From positions 186,001 to 250,000 of the forward strand of contig NZ_FMVF01000004.1 in assembly GCF_900101895.1 (NCBI RefSeq): a stretch of DNA of 64,000 nt, in the 5' to 3' direction. Positions within the stretch are counted from its first letter, which is position 1. Each line of letters opens with the position of its first letter. Position numbers and translations under genes: made by a program. Shown here in pieces: positions 57,298-64,000 of the stretch. This DNA comes from Flavobacterium caeni. GTDB lineage: Bacteria; Bacteroidota; Bacteroidia; Flavobacteriales; Flavobacteriaceae. Under the pieces are notes generated by a model. The model saw only the letters and a list, made by a program, of their open reading frames with translations, did not search any database and was not told the DNA's origin.

Positions 57298-59045
57298 GCC
57301 GATGGATGCTTTTGGCGATAGTGTTTTGTTGTGGCTTGTTGGCTGCACAAAACCGCGACGTCAATAGGCAGATCGCCGTTTTTAACCGATGTGCCACACT
57401 AGAATGTCAGTTGTCCGAAGCGGTCAAGATTGCCGAGACCTATATCGAAACAGACCACCAGGACAAGGCGCAACAATGGATCGACTATGCCAAGAAGATC
57501 AACCAGCTTCATCCATCCGACAGCATTTCGTACTTTTTGACGAGCCTCCAGACCGAGGCGTTTTACTACATGGAACTTTTTCCGTTTGCGATCCACGAGG
57601 CCGAAAAGGGCATCGAGATCGGGAAGACGCTCAAGGACAGCGCTTTTTTGGCCGACGCCTATTTTTTCAAAGGCATCAACGAAATCGAAACCGCAGAATT
57701 GCAGTCGGCCGAGCAGGCGTTGTGGCTGGCCAAGAATTACTACCCGAAACGCGTCGGGAAACACCTGCGCACCCTCATCGGCAAGGCCTATGTGTACAAC
57801 AACCTGGCGCAGCTCAAGCTCAAGAACAAGGAAATCGATTCGGCGCTGTACTACAACAAAAAAGCGTATGCACTGGCCAAAACAAATTCGAATTTTCGCG
57901 GTGTCGTCAACGGTGAGCAAACCTTTGGGCTGTTGTATGCCGAGAAAAAACAAATCGACAGCGCGCGGTGGTATTTGGAGAAAAGCATTGCCTCGGCCGA
58001 AAAATACGGTATGCGGGACATCGTTGCACTCAATTGCGCCTACCTGATGCATTGGTATACGAACGATGCCCAAAAAGTGAACGCGCTGTATGTCAAAGGA
58101 CTTGCCATCATCGAGAATTCGGAAGTCAACAATTCCTACCAACGGTATTTTTATGTGACGGCGCTCGAAGTGTTCCAACAGATGGGCGATACCAAACAAA
58201 TCCTAGCCCTGCAACAAAAGATCATTTCGATCAGCGAAGACACCAACGACCGGGCGCGCCACTTTACGCAAAAGATTACCGACCAATACGTGAAAAACGA
58301 AAACAAACTGCTTGTGGCCAAGATCAACGAACTCAATCAATCGCGAAACATTGCTATTTTGCAGCTGGTGGTGGCGTTGTTTGGCTTTCTCGTGCTGTTA
58401 TTTGTCGCGTTGTTTTTTAGGCGAAAGAACAAACTCCAGCAGTTGTTGCTCGACCAAAAGAACGAGATCAGCAAGGATTTACACGACGACATCGGATCGG
58501 AACTCGGCAGCATCCTGATCAACGCCAACCTGTTGGCCAAGACGCAACCCAGCGACAAGCAACAATTCCTGATCGGGAAGATCAACCACACCGGTACCGA
58601 AATCTCGCAGCGGCTCAACGCCTTCATCTGGTCGCTCAACACCGAACACAATACGGTGCGCGATTTTTGTGAGTATGCCAAGCGGTATTCCCAAAATTTG
58701 TTCGAGGGTAGCGACGTCGTATTTCATTATTCAGAAAAAGTGGCCGATGTAGACCAAAAAATCCTGAACGGTTATTTGCGCAAGAACCTGTTTTTTTGCA
58801 TCAAGGAAGCGCTCAACAACGCGGTCAAACACGCTCGCGCCACACGCATCGAATTGTCGGTCAGCGCCACCGAAAAACACCTCACAGTGGTGGTGCGCGA
58901 CAACGGCATCGGATTGCAGCAACCGCACGGTATGGGCAATGGCCTGCAAAACATACGCAAAAGGATGCAGGCGGTGCGCGGATCGGTACAACTTGAATCC
59001 CACCAAGGATTGCAAATTACGCTCACGATTGCGCTGGCCACCTAG
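57294..59045 (+). CDS. TPR-containing sensor histidine kinase (NarX/HisKA_3 type)
   Basis: A 583-residue inner-membrane sensor. N-terminal signal or anchor (WMLLAIVFCCGLLAAQ); tetratricopeptide-like helical repeats (about 25-340) expected in the periplasm; a transmembrane segment (about 351-375, IAILQLVVALFGFLVLLFVALFF region); the dimerisation/phospho-acceptor motif DLHDDIGSELGSI with His397; and a C-terminal ATPase domain (FFCIKEALNNAVKHA N box; VRDNGIGLQQPHGMGNGL G boxes). It is coupled to the upstream response regulator by overlap. The periplasmic TPR bundle probably senses a protein or peptide rather than a small molecule, which is inference. Confidence 0.92.
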   Translation: MSRWMLLAIVFCCGLLAAQNRDVNRQIAVFNRCATLECQLSEAVKIAETYIETDHQDKAQQWIDYAKKINQLHPSDSISYFLTSLQTEAFYYMELFPFAIHEAEKGIEIGKTLKDSAFLADAYFFKGINEIETAELQSAEQALWLAKNYYPKRVGKHLRTLIGKAYVYNNLAQLKLKNKEIDSALYYNKKAYALAKTNSNFRGVVNGEQTFGLLYAEKKQIDSARWYLEKSIASAEKYGMRDIVALNCAYLMHWYTNDAQKVNALYVKGLAIIENSEVNNSYQRYFYVTALEVFQQMGDTKQILALQQKIISISEDTNDRARHFTQKITDQYVKNENKLLVAKINELNQSRNIAILQLVVALFGFLVLLFVALFFRRKNKLQQLLLDQKNEISKDLHDDIGSELGSILINANLLAKTQPSDKQQFLIGKINHTGTEISQRLNAFIWSLNTEHNTVRDFCEYAKRYSQNLFEGSDVVFHYSEKVADVDQKILNGYLRKNLFFCIKEALNNAVKHARATRIELSVSATEKHLTVVVRDNGIGLQQPHGMGNGLQNIRKRMQAVRGSVQLESHQGLQITLTIALAT

Positions 59046-59049
59046 CGGT

Positions 59050-59136
59050 GTAGGAAAAAACTGTACGCGTATTGTCGTATGCGCGCGAGAAAACCTGGAC
59101 CTTGTCTTCGCATCACAATGGAAATTCTTTTCCTAC
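59050..59136. repeat. Inverted repeat pair after the kinase gene
   Basis: GTAGGAAAA (59050-59058) and TTTTCCTAC (59128-59136) are exact complements about 70 bases apart, in the noncoding space after the kinase stop. They could close a long stem-loop. No tail of U residues is present. Confidence 0.35.
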
Positions 59137-59201
59137 AGCTTCTATAATATACTAAAAATCAAACAATTGAACATGTAGGCTGTCAATTATCCGCTACCCC
59201 C

Positions 59202-59213
59202 AATTACGTATTG
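59202..59213 (+). promoter_or_regulatory. Shared 12-bp motif upstream of the second S74 protein
   Basis: CAATTACGTATT, identical to 56617-56628, 69 bases before ATG 59283. This suggests common regulation of the two-component genes and this secreted protein. Confidence 0.4.
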
Positions 59214-59223
59214 TCGTTTTCAG

Positions 59224-59255
59224 CAAAAGGAGTCAATTTTGACGAACACCTTTTG
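59224..59255. promoter_or_regulatory. Inverted repeats in the 59283 promoter region
   Basis: CAAAAGG (59224-59230) and CCTTTTG (59249-59255) enclose GTCAATTTTGAC, itself palindromic. A possible operator just upstream of the gene; no clear TAnnTTTG element was found here. Confidence 0.3.
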
Positions 59256-59282
59256 TAATAGAATTTTTAACCGGTAGTAGAG

Positions 59283-61595
59283 ATGAAAAAAGTAAAGCCA
59301 TTACTGTTGCTCTTTTTTTTAAGCATCAAACTTTTCGCACAGGTAGGAATCAATACCACCACACCCAACGCGGTCATGGACATTCGTTCCGGGAACGCAG
59401 CGTCACCTACGAACCAAGATGGCTTGTTGATTCCCAAAATCGATGTTTTTCCCGTCGTAAATCCGACCGCTGCCCAAAATGGCATGTTGGTTTTTCTGAC
59501 CACGCAGGCCGGGGCAAATGCGCCTGGATTTTATTATTGGGAACATGCCACGGCGGCTTGGAAGGGAGTGGGCAGTACCAATGCCAACCAATGGTCGATC
59601 CACGGTAACGCCAACACGTCGGCCGCTTCGCACTTTATAGGGACCATTCATGCACAGGATGTTATTTTCAAACGCGGCGGCATATTATCGGGTAGAATCG
59701 GCATAACCTCTACTGCTTTTGGACTTGCTTCGTTGCAAGACAACACTACAGGGAATTTCAATACTGCCTTTGGGGCAGGGGCGATGACGACCAACACGAG
59801 CGGGTACGAAAATTCTGCCGTGGGTTACGATGCCTTGGGTGCCAATACGACAGGCTATTGGAACGTAGCGTTCGGACGCGCATCGTTGCTCTTGAATACC
59901 GAGGGATTCGAGAATTCCGCCTACGGATACCAATCCTTGCGCAACAGTACGCTCGGAAGCGCCAATGCGGCGTTCGGAAGACAAGCGTTGTTCAACAATA
60001 CGATAGGGGACAACAATTCGGCTTTTGGGAAAGAGGCCTTGCGCAACAACACCGTGGGAAGCAACAATTCTGCTTTTGGTTATTTGGCCAATGTGGGGAC
60101 GAACAATTTAGAGAATGCCACGGCAATCGGCGCCAGGGCCTTGGTGACGGGCAACAATGCTGTGGTTTTGGGAAGTACCGCCGGGGTCAACGGCGCAACA
60201 GTTTCGGCCAACGTGGGCATAGGAACCAGCAATCCGCAGGAGCGGTTACATGTCGCAGGGAACATTCGCATGGTCGACGGCAACCAAGCCGCCGGGCGTT
60301 TGCTAGTAGGCGACGCCAATGGCACCGCGACCTGGACCAACCGAAATGCGATAGCCAGCGGAAGCCTCGACGAAGCCTACGATTTTAGTGGTGCAGGCCT
60401 CGGAAGGACCATTGTTGCCGATAGCGGCCCGGTCACCATATCCGGCACCGACGGTCTATTTTCGACGGGAACGCTCGGCAGTGGTGCAACGATGCCAACA
60501 GGAACGACGATGCGGATGGTGTGGAACCCAAGAAAAGGGGCGTTTCGTGCAGGCAAAGTAAACGCTTCGCAATGGTCCGATGCCAATACGGGGAATTATT
60601 CGGTATCTTTTGGCGAAGACAACACCTCCAGCGGAACACGTTCCGTTTCGATGGGAGACGGCAATACCGCCAGCGGATCGACATCGTTTAGTTTCGGCCA
60701 ATACAATATTTCAAGCGGAAGCCTGTCTGCGACTTTTGGTTTCATGAACAATGTTTCTGGGTCTAATGCATACGCTTTCGGGCAACAAAACGTGATTACT
60801 GAACGGTGGGGCATCGCACTTGGCAATTTCAATGAGATATCCAGCGAGTACGGTTTTGCCAAGGGAAAAGACAACATTGTGTCTGGTCGATTGGCCGTAG
60901 CCACCGGCGAATTCAATACGGCGGCCAGTTTTGGTGAAACCGTGATTGGCTTTGGCGCAACGCTTTATACGCCGACGGTCAACGGGGATATACGTTGTCA
61001 GGCTGCCAATGCGACCGATAGGCTGTTTGTCATTGGCAATGCAGTGGATACCGACAACGACTTTTTACTGGATCCGGCAGAACGCAGCAATGCCATGTTG
61101 GTGCTCAAGAACGGGCGGGTCGGACTAGGTATCGACAACAACGCGTCTTTGGGTGGCCAATTTCAATTGTCGCTCGACCAGGGACGCAAGCCGGCCACGA
61201 CTGTTTGGACGATCCCTTCGGACGAACGGCTCAAAAAGATCCACGGCAATTATGAAAAAGGGCTTGCCGAGATTGTAGAACTGCAGCCCATCCGCTACCA
61301 TTACCAGGATGTAGACGGGCACCAATTTGAACCCGAGGTATTGCAAACCGAATGTGTGGGATTCTCGGCGCAGGAAGTTCAAAAAATTTTTCCCGAAGCG
61401 GTAGGCACCGACGACGACGGCTACCTCAATTTCAACATGCATTCCATCCTAGTAGCTTCGGTGAATGCCATTCGCGAGCTCAAGGAGCAAAACGAGAATC
61501 TTGTACAACACAACCGTAAACTGCAGCAGCAACTTGAATCTCAGCAAGCGCAACTGCAGCTCATTTTGAATAGATTGTCGTCCGATAAAAAGTAA
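59283..61595 (+). CDS. Secreted tail-fibre-like protein with S74 intramolecular chaperone domain (second)
   Basis: A 770-residue exported protein of the same kind as the 54777 product. Signal peptide MKKVKPLLLLFFLSIKLFAQ then VGINTTTPNAVMDIRSGNA. Head-type repeats occur in two blocks (about 145-275, with NTTGNFNTAFGAGAM-like units, and about 440-555, with VSFGEDNTSSGTRSVSMGDG-like units), separated by a segment with VGIGTSNPQERLHVAGN and a beta-rich part. The S74 domain opens with SDERLKKI (Ser646, Lys651) and ends with a long coiled coil (about 715-770). No T9SS domain. It probably forms a trimeric fibre whose chaperone tail may be self-cleaved. It has its own terminator and is likely controlled with the adjacent two-component pair. 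Confidence 0.85.
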   Translation: MKKVKPLLLLFFLSIKLFAQVGINTTTPNAVMDIRSGNAASPTNQDGLLIPKIDVFPVVNPTAAQNGMLVFLTTQAGANAPGFYYWEHATAAWKGVGSTNANQWSIHGNANTSAASHFIGTIHAQDVIFKRGGILSGRIGITSTAFGLASLQDNTTGNFNTAFGAGAMTTNTSGYENSAVGYDALGANTTGYWNVAFGRASLLLNTEGFENSAYGYQSLRNSTLGSANAAFGRQALFNNTIGDNNSAFGKEALRNNTVGSNNSAFGYLANVGTNNLENATAIGARALVTGNNAVVLGSTAGVNGATVSANVGIGTSNPQERLHVAGNIRMVDGNQAAGRLLVGDANGTATWTNRNAIASGSLDEAYDFSGAGLGRTIVADSGPVTISGTDGLFSTGTLGSGATMPTGTTMRMVWNPRKGAFRAGKVNASQWSDANTGNYSVSFGEDNTSSGTRSVSMGDGNTASGSTSFSFGQYNISSGSLSATFGFMNNVSGSNAYAFGQQNVITERWGIALGNFNEISSEYGFAKGKDNIVSGRLAVATGEFNTAASFGETVIGFGATLYTPTVNGDIRCQAANATDRLFVIGNAVDTDNDFLLDPAERSNAMLVLKNGRVGLGIDNNASLGGQFQLSLDQGRKPATTVWTIPSDERLKKIHGNYEKGLAEIVELQPIRYHYQDVDGHQFEPEVLQTECVGFSAQEVQKIFPEAVGTDDDGYLNFNMHSILVASVNAIRELKEQNENLVQHNRKLQQQLESQQAQLQLILNRLSSDKK

Positions 61596-61615
61596 GGTGG
61601 TATTTACTTTCGGAC

Positions 61616-61648
61616 AAAACCGCTTCGTCCAGGGAGCGGTTTTTTTTG
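61616..61648 (+). terminator. Intrinsic terminator
   Basis: AAAACCGCT (61616-61624) pairs with AGCGGTTTT (61635-61643), followed by a T run, 21 bases after the 59283 stop. Confidence 0.85.
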
Positions 61649-61715
61649 TGATTGACTGTAACAAAATAGCAATTGTGCGTCTTAACCACAATCATTAATC
61701 ATCAATCAGTTAATC

Positions 61716-62198
61716 ATGAACACGAATGAACCTGTCGGTATGACCGACGCGGTCTCTGTAGAGGCCATCCACAAAATCCAACTGGCCGGAGCAGGCCAAC
61801 GCCTGAACGTACTCGGCGACAACCAAACCATCAAATTATCGGGCAAAGACACGGGCGATCAATTTACGATTGTCGAGAATTACAACGACCCGGGCGTGGG
61901 CGTTCCGATGCACATCCACGAAAACGAAGACGAGGTATTTTACATCCTCGAAGGCGAAATGGAATTTCAAACCCAAGGTGAAACCACGATTTTGGGCGCG
62001 GGCGACATGATCTTTTTGCCGCGTCGTATCCCGCATGGCTTCCGTGTCGTGGGGACCAAGAAATGCCGGGCGGCGGTGACAATCATCCCGTCGGGCATCG
62101 AACACATGTTCGAGAAGCTGGCCGAGTTGCCGGCAGGACCACCCGATTTCGAGAAGGTCGCCGAAATTTGCGACCGCTATGGCATCAGTTTTGTTTAG
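61716..62198 (+). CDS. Cupin-domain protein
   Basis: A 160-residue cytoplasmic protein with a single conserved beta-barrel cupin. Metal ligands of motif 1 are in MHIHENEDEVFYILEGEMEF (two His and the following Glu) and motif 2 in LPRRIPHGFRVVG (His). A short helical tail follows. The substrate is not evident: single-domain cupins of this type include quercetinase-like and small-molecule-binding proteins. It stands alone between terminators. Confidence 0.85.
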   Translation: MNTNEPVGMTDAVSVEAIHKIQLAGAGQRLNVLGDNQTIKLSGKDTGDQFTIVENYNDPGVGVPMHIHENEDEVFYILEGEMEFQTQGETTILGAGDMIFLPRRIPHGFRVVGTKKCRAAVTIIPSGIEHMFEKLAELPAGPPDFEKVAEICDRYGISFV

Positions 62199-62200
62199 CG

Positions 62201-62226
62201 AAAAGCCCGGGTCAAACCGGGTTTTT
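62201..62226 (+). terminator. Intrinsic terminator of the cupin gene
   Basis: CCCGG (62206-62210) pairs with CCGGG (62217-62221), with AAAAG before and a T run after, three bases past the cupin stop codon. Confidence 0.75.
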
Positions 62227-62238
62227 GTTTTTATTTCC

Positions 62239-62246
62239 TATTTTTG
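62239..62246 (+). promoter_or_regulatory. -7 element of the 62262 gene
   Basis: TATTTTTG matches TAnnTTTG; the ATG at 62262 is 15 bases downstream. The -33 position overlaps the cupin terminator. Confidence 0.4.
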
Positions 62247-62261
62247 TTTAAAATCATTCGC

Positions 62262-62606
62262 ATGAAAAAATTGGCATTTTTGACGCTGGCGTTTTTTTCG
62301 ATGACGCTGGCCGTTGCACAAAAAGAGACCGAAAAGGCAGTTATCCAAACCACGTTGTACTGCAATCATTGTAAGGCCTGCGAAACCTGCGGTCAGAATT
62401 TTCAAAAAAACATGCTCAAGATCAAGGGCGTCAAGATGTATGACCTTGACGAAGCGGCGATGAAGTTTACGGTATATTTTGATCCGAAAAAGACCAACTT
62501 GGACAAGATCAGGCAAGGGATTGCCAACCTGGGCTTCGATGCCGATGAGGTCAAAGCCAATCCCGAGGCCTACGAAAAACTGGACGACTGTTGTAAGAAG
62601 GCGTAG
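62262..62606 (+). CDS. Exported cysteine-rich heavy-metal-associated (HMA-like) protein
   Basis: A 114-residue protein. Export signal MKKLAFLTLAFFSMTLAVAQ, then an HMA-like ferredoxin fold (about 30-95): TTLYCNHCKACETCGQNF with four cysteines spaced CxxCxxCxxC in place of the single CxxC, then MLKIKGVKMYDLDEAAMKF and a C-terminal helix. A further CC pair lies in KLDDCCKKA. It is probably a periplasmic metal or copper-type chaperone, or a redox-modified relative. The longest frame starts at 62244, before the signal; ATG 62262 is chosen. It is outside the metal island and unrelated to it in position. Confidence 0.75.
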   Translation: MKKLAFLTLAFFSMTLAVAQKETEKAVIQTTLYCNHCKACETCGQNFQKNMLKIKGVKMYDLDEAAMKFTVYFDPKKTNLDKIRQGIANLGFDADEVKANPEAYEKLDDCCKKA

Positions 62607-62627
62607 TCAGCAAGTTTAATCCGAAAC

Positions 62628-62660
62628 AAAAAACCACCCGATGAGGTGGTTTCTTTTTTG
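62628..62660. terminator. Bidirectional intrinsic terminator
   Basis: AAACCACC (62631-62638) pairs with GGTGGTTT (62645-62652), flanked by A and T runs, between the converging 62262 and nuoN genes. Confidence 0.8.
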
Positions 62661-62673
62661 ATATGTTTTTGGC

Positions 62674-64000
62674 TTAGCCCAACAAATCCATCACCAGCGA
62701 AGGGAACAACCCAAGCAAGATGGTAAGTGTGATCGACGCAAAAGCCACGCCGTAATACACCATTGATGTCCCGTTGCGTTGCTGGTTCGGTTCTTTGGTG
62801 TACATCGCCAGGATCAATTTGAAATAATAGCCGACACTGATGATCGAGTTGATTACGGCCACAATGACCAGGAACAAATAACCCGATTTGATCGTCAGGC
62901 TGAACAACGCCAGTTTGGCGAAAAAGCCCGAGAAGACTGGGATGCCCGCCATAGACAGTAAAGCGCCGGTCAAAATCGCGGCCAACAATGGGTTGGTTTT
63001 GCCGAGTCCGTGGAAGTTCGTCACGTCTTCGTTATCATTGTCTTTGCACACATACAAGATCACGGCAAACGCGGCTATACCCGCGAGCGCATAGGCCGCG
63101 GCATAATACAGCAAAGCCCCGCCCGCGTGGTTCAGGTTCAGCAATGCCATCAGCATAAAGCCCGCGTGCGAAATACCCGAAAACGCAAGCATACGTTTGA
63201 CATTCGCCTGACGCAAGGCCATCAAATTGCCCACGGTCATCGAGGCGATCGACACCACAACCACCGTAATCTGGAACGCGTGGTTTACATCGGCATTCAT
63301 CGCGCACAACAATTTATACAAGGTGGCCATAGCGGTTACTTTGGCGAGTGTACTCATCGTGGCCGTAGTCAGCGCAGGAGAACCCTCGTATACGTCGGGC
63401 GCCCAAAAATGGAACGGTACCGCGGCGATCTTGAAGAACATACCGATGGTGACCAGGATGATCCCAATCGGGAACCAGATCGGCAATTCGGCTGAGTGCG
63501 ACAATTCGGCAATTTCGGCTACATCGAACGTACCCATGCCGCCGTAAATCAAACAAATCCCGAACAGCAAAATGCCCGAGGCAAACGACCCCATCAAGAA
63601 GTACTTCATGCCCGCTTCGTTGCTGCGTACGTTGAGCCTGTTGCTGGCCGCCAGGATGTACAGCGAAATCGACAAGATCTCGATACCCAAAAAGAACATC
63701 GCCAAGTTGCCAAACGATACCATCGCTACAGCACCCGCAAGCAGGAAAATCTTGATCGCGATGTAGTCCGAAATCTTGGCCTGGTGGTGTTGGTAAAAGT
63801 TGTGGCTCATCGCGATCAGGAAAATCGTCAGCACGATGAAAAGGCTCGAGAACGACTGCGAGAACGCATCGACCACCACCATGTTGTTGTAAAAACTACC
63901 GATGTTCTCATCGACCAGTTCGCACACGGTCATACCGAGCGTGCCCAACAAACCGAGAATCGTAAACGGGATCATCGCCTTTCGCCAATTGAGGATTTCA
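62674..64000 (-). CDS. nuoN: NADH-quinone oxidoreductase subunit N, 5' partial
   Basis: Proton-pumping membrane subunit of respiratory complex I, related to Mrp antiporters. The frame is open through the right edge (EILNWRKAMIPF at the boundary), so the start is outside the window; 442 residues are visible of about 460. Proton-channel landmarks: FKIAAVPFHFWAPDVYEGSP with the conserved Lys and His, LAKVTAMATLYKLL, and the GALLSMAGIPVFSGFFAKL helix. About twelve hydrophobic segments are visible. The nuo genes normally form one operon in nuoA to nuoN order, so nuoM should be next outside the window. A terminator follows the stop. Confidence 0.96.
   Translation of the reverse strand, partial: EILNWRKAMIPFTILGLLGTLGMTVCELVDENIGSFYNNMVVVDAFSQSFSSLFIVLTIFLIAMSHNFYQHHQAKISDYIAIKIFLLAGAVAMVSFGNLAMFFLGIEILSISLYILAASNRLNVRSNEAGMKYFLMGSFASGILLFGICLIYGGMGTFDVAEIAELSHSAELPIWFPIGIILVTIGMFFKIAAVPFHFWAPDVYEGSPALTTATMSTLAKVTAMATLYKLLCAMNADVNHAFQITVVVVSIASMTVGNLMALRQANVKRMLAFSGISHAGFMLMALLNLNHAGGALLYYAAAYALAGIAAFAVILYVCKDNDNEDVTNFHGLGKTNPLLAAILTGALLSMAGIPVFSGFFAKLALFSLTIKSGYLFLVIVAVINSIISVGYYFKLILAMYTKEPNQQRNGTSMVYYGVAFASITLTILLGLFPSLVMDLLG

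Overview
The window looks like chromosomal DNA of a flavobacterium (Bacteroidota, Flavobacteriaceae-type), GC-richer than most of that family. The evidence is: many secreted proteins ending in type IX secretion (T9SS) sorting domains, Bacteroidota promoters of the TTTG / TAnnTTTG kind, no Shine-Dalgarno-led starts, the prs - rplY (long CTC form) - pth order, and a 3-oxoacyl synthase beside bioA. Species cannot be read from the sequence.

Layout. 1-2.3 kb: end of a biotin locus (partial bioA, ketosynthase). 2.4 kb: a tiny membrane-protein unit with its own promoter. 2.7-21.9 kb: recX amid five large secreted proteins, four of which share a C-terminal module of roughly 400 residues attached to different N-terminal ectodomains (Ig-like; lamin-tail/FN3/ASH; ASH; reprolysin-like metalloprotease with P domain); the fifth is an Asp-box propeller. 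22-27.8 kb: a TPR/HTH regulator, bioB, a small membrane protein, an HTTM protein and ribF, all on the minus strand. 27.9-33.4 kb: two further T9SS-secreted reprolysin-like metalloproteases in tandem. 33.4-36.7 kb: a lipoprotein, pth, rplY and prs on the minus strand, with several dispersed intergenic repeats between them.

36.99-51.33 kb is a mobile genomic island integrated into the 3' end of tRNA-Leu(CAA). It is bounded by a 23-bp direct repeat and has paired 9-bp direct repeats just inside each end (probable integrase arm sites). Left half: metal export genes (DUF6660-like protein, CusA/CzcA pump fused to a TolC-like outer-membrane domain, CzcB-like adaptor, P1B-type ATPase, HXXEE protein), arranged so that the ATPase would empty the cytoplasm and the tripartite pump the periplasm. 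Right half, visibly more A/T-rich: mobility and maintenance genes (HTH proteins, lipoprotein, Xre regulator, a replication-initiator-like protein, an excisionase-like HTH protein, tyrosine recombinase). No relaxase, conjugation or phage structural genes are present.

51.5-64 kb returns to chromosome: a delta-60-repeat/MopE-like secreted protein; a NarL-type response regulator and TPR-histidine kinase lying between two secreted tail-fibre-like proteins with S74 self-cleaving chaperone domains; a cupin; a cysteine-rich HMA-like periplasmic protein; and the 3' part of nuoN at the right edge. Gene starts were moved from the longest reading frame where signal peptides, family starts or repeats showed the longer start to be wrong. 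No CRISPR array, rRNA or insertion sequence was seen. The 280 bases at 45916-46194 and most of 54348-54676 hold nothing I can interpret.
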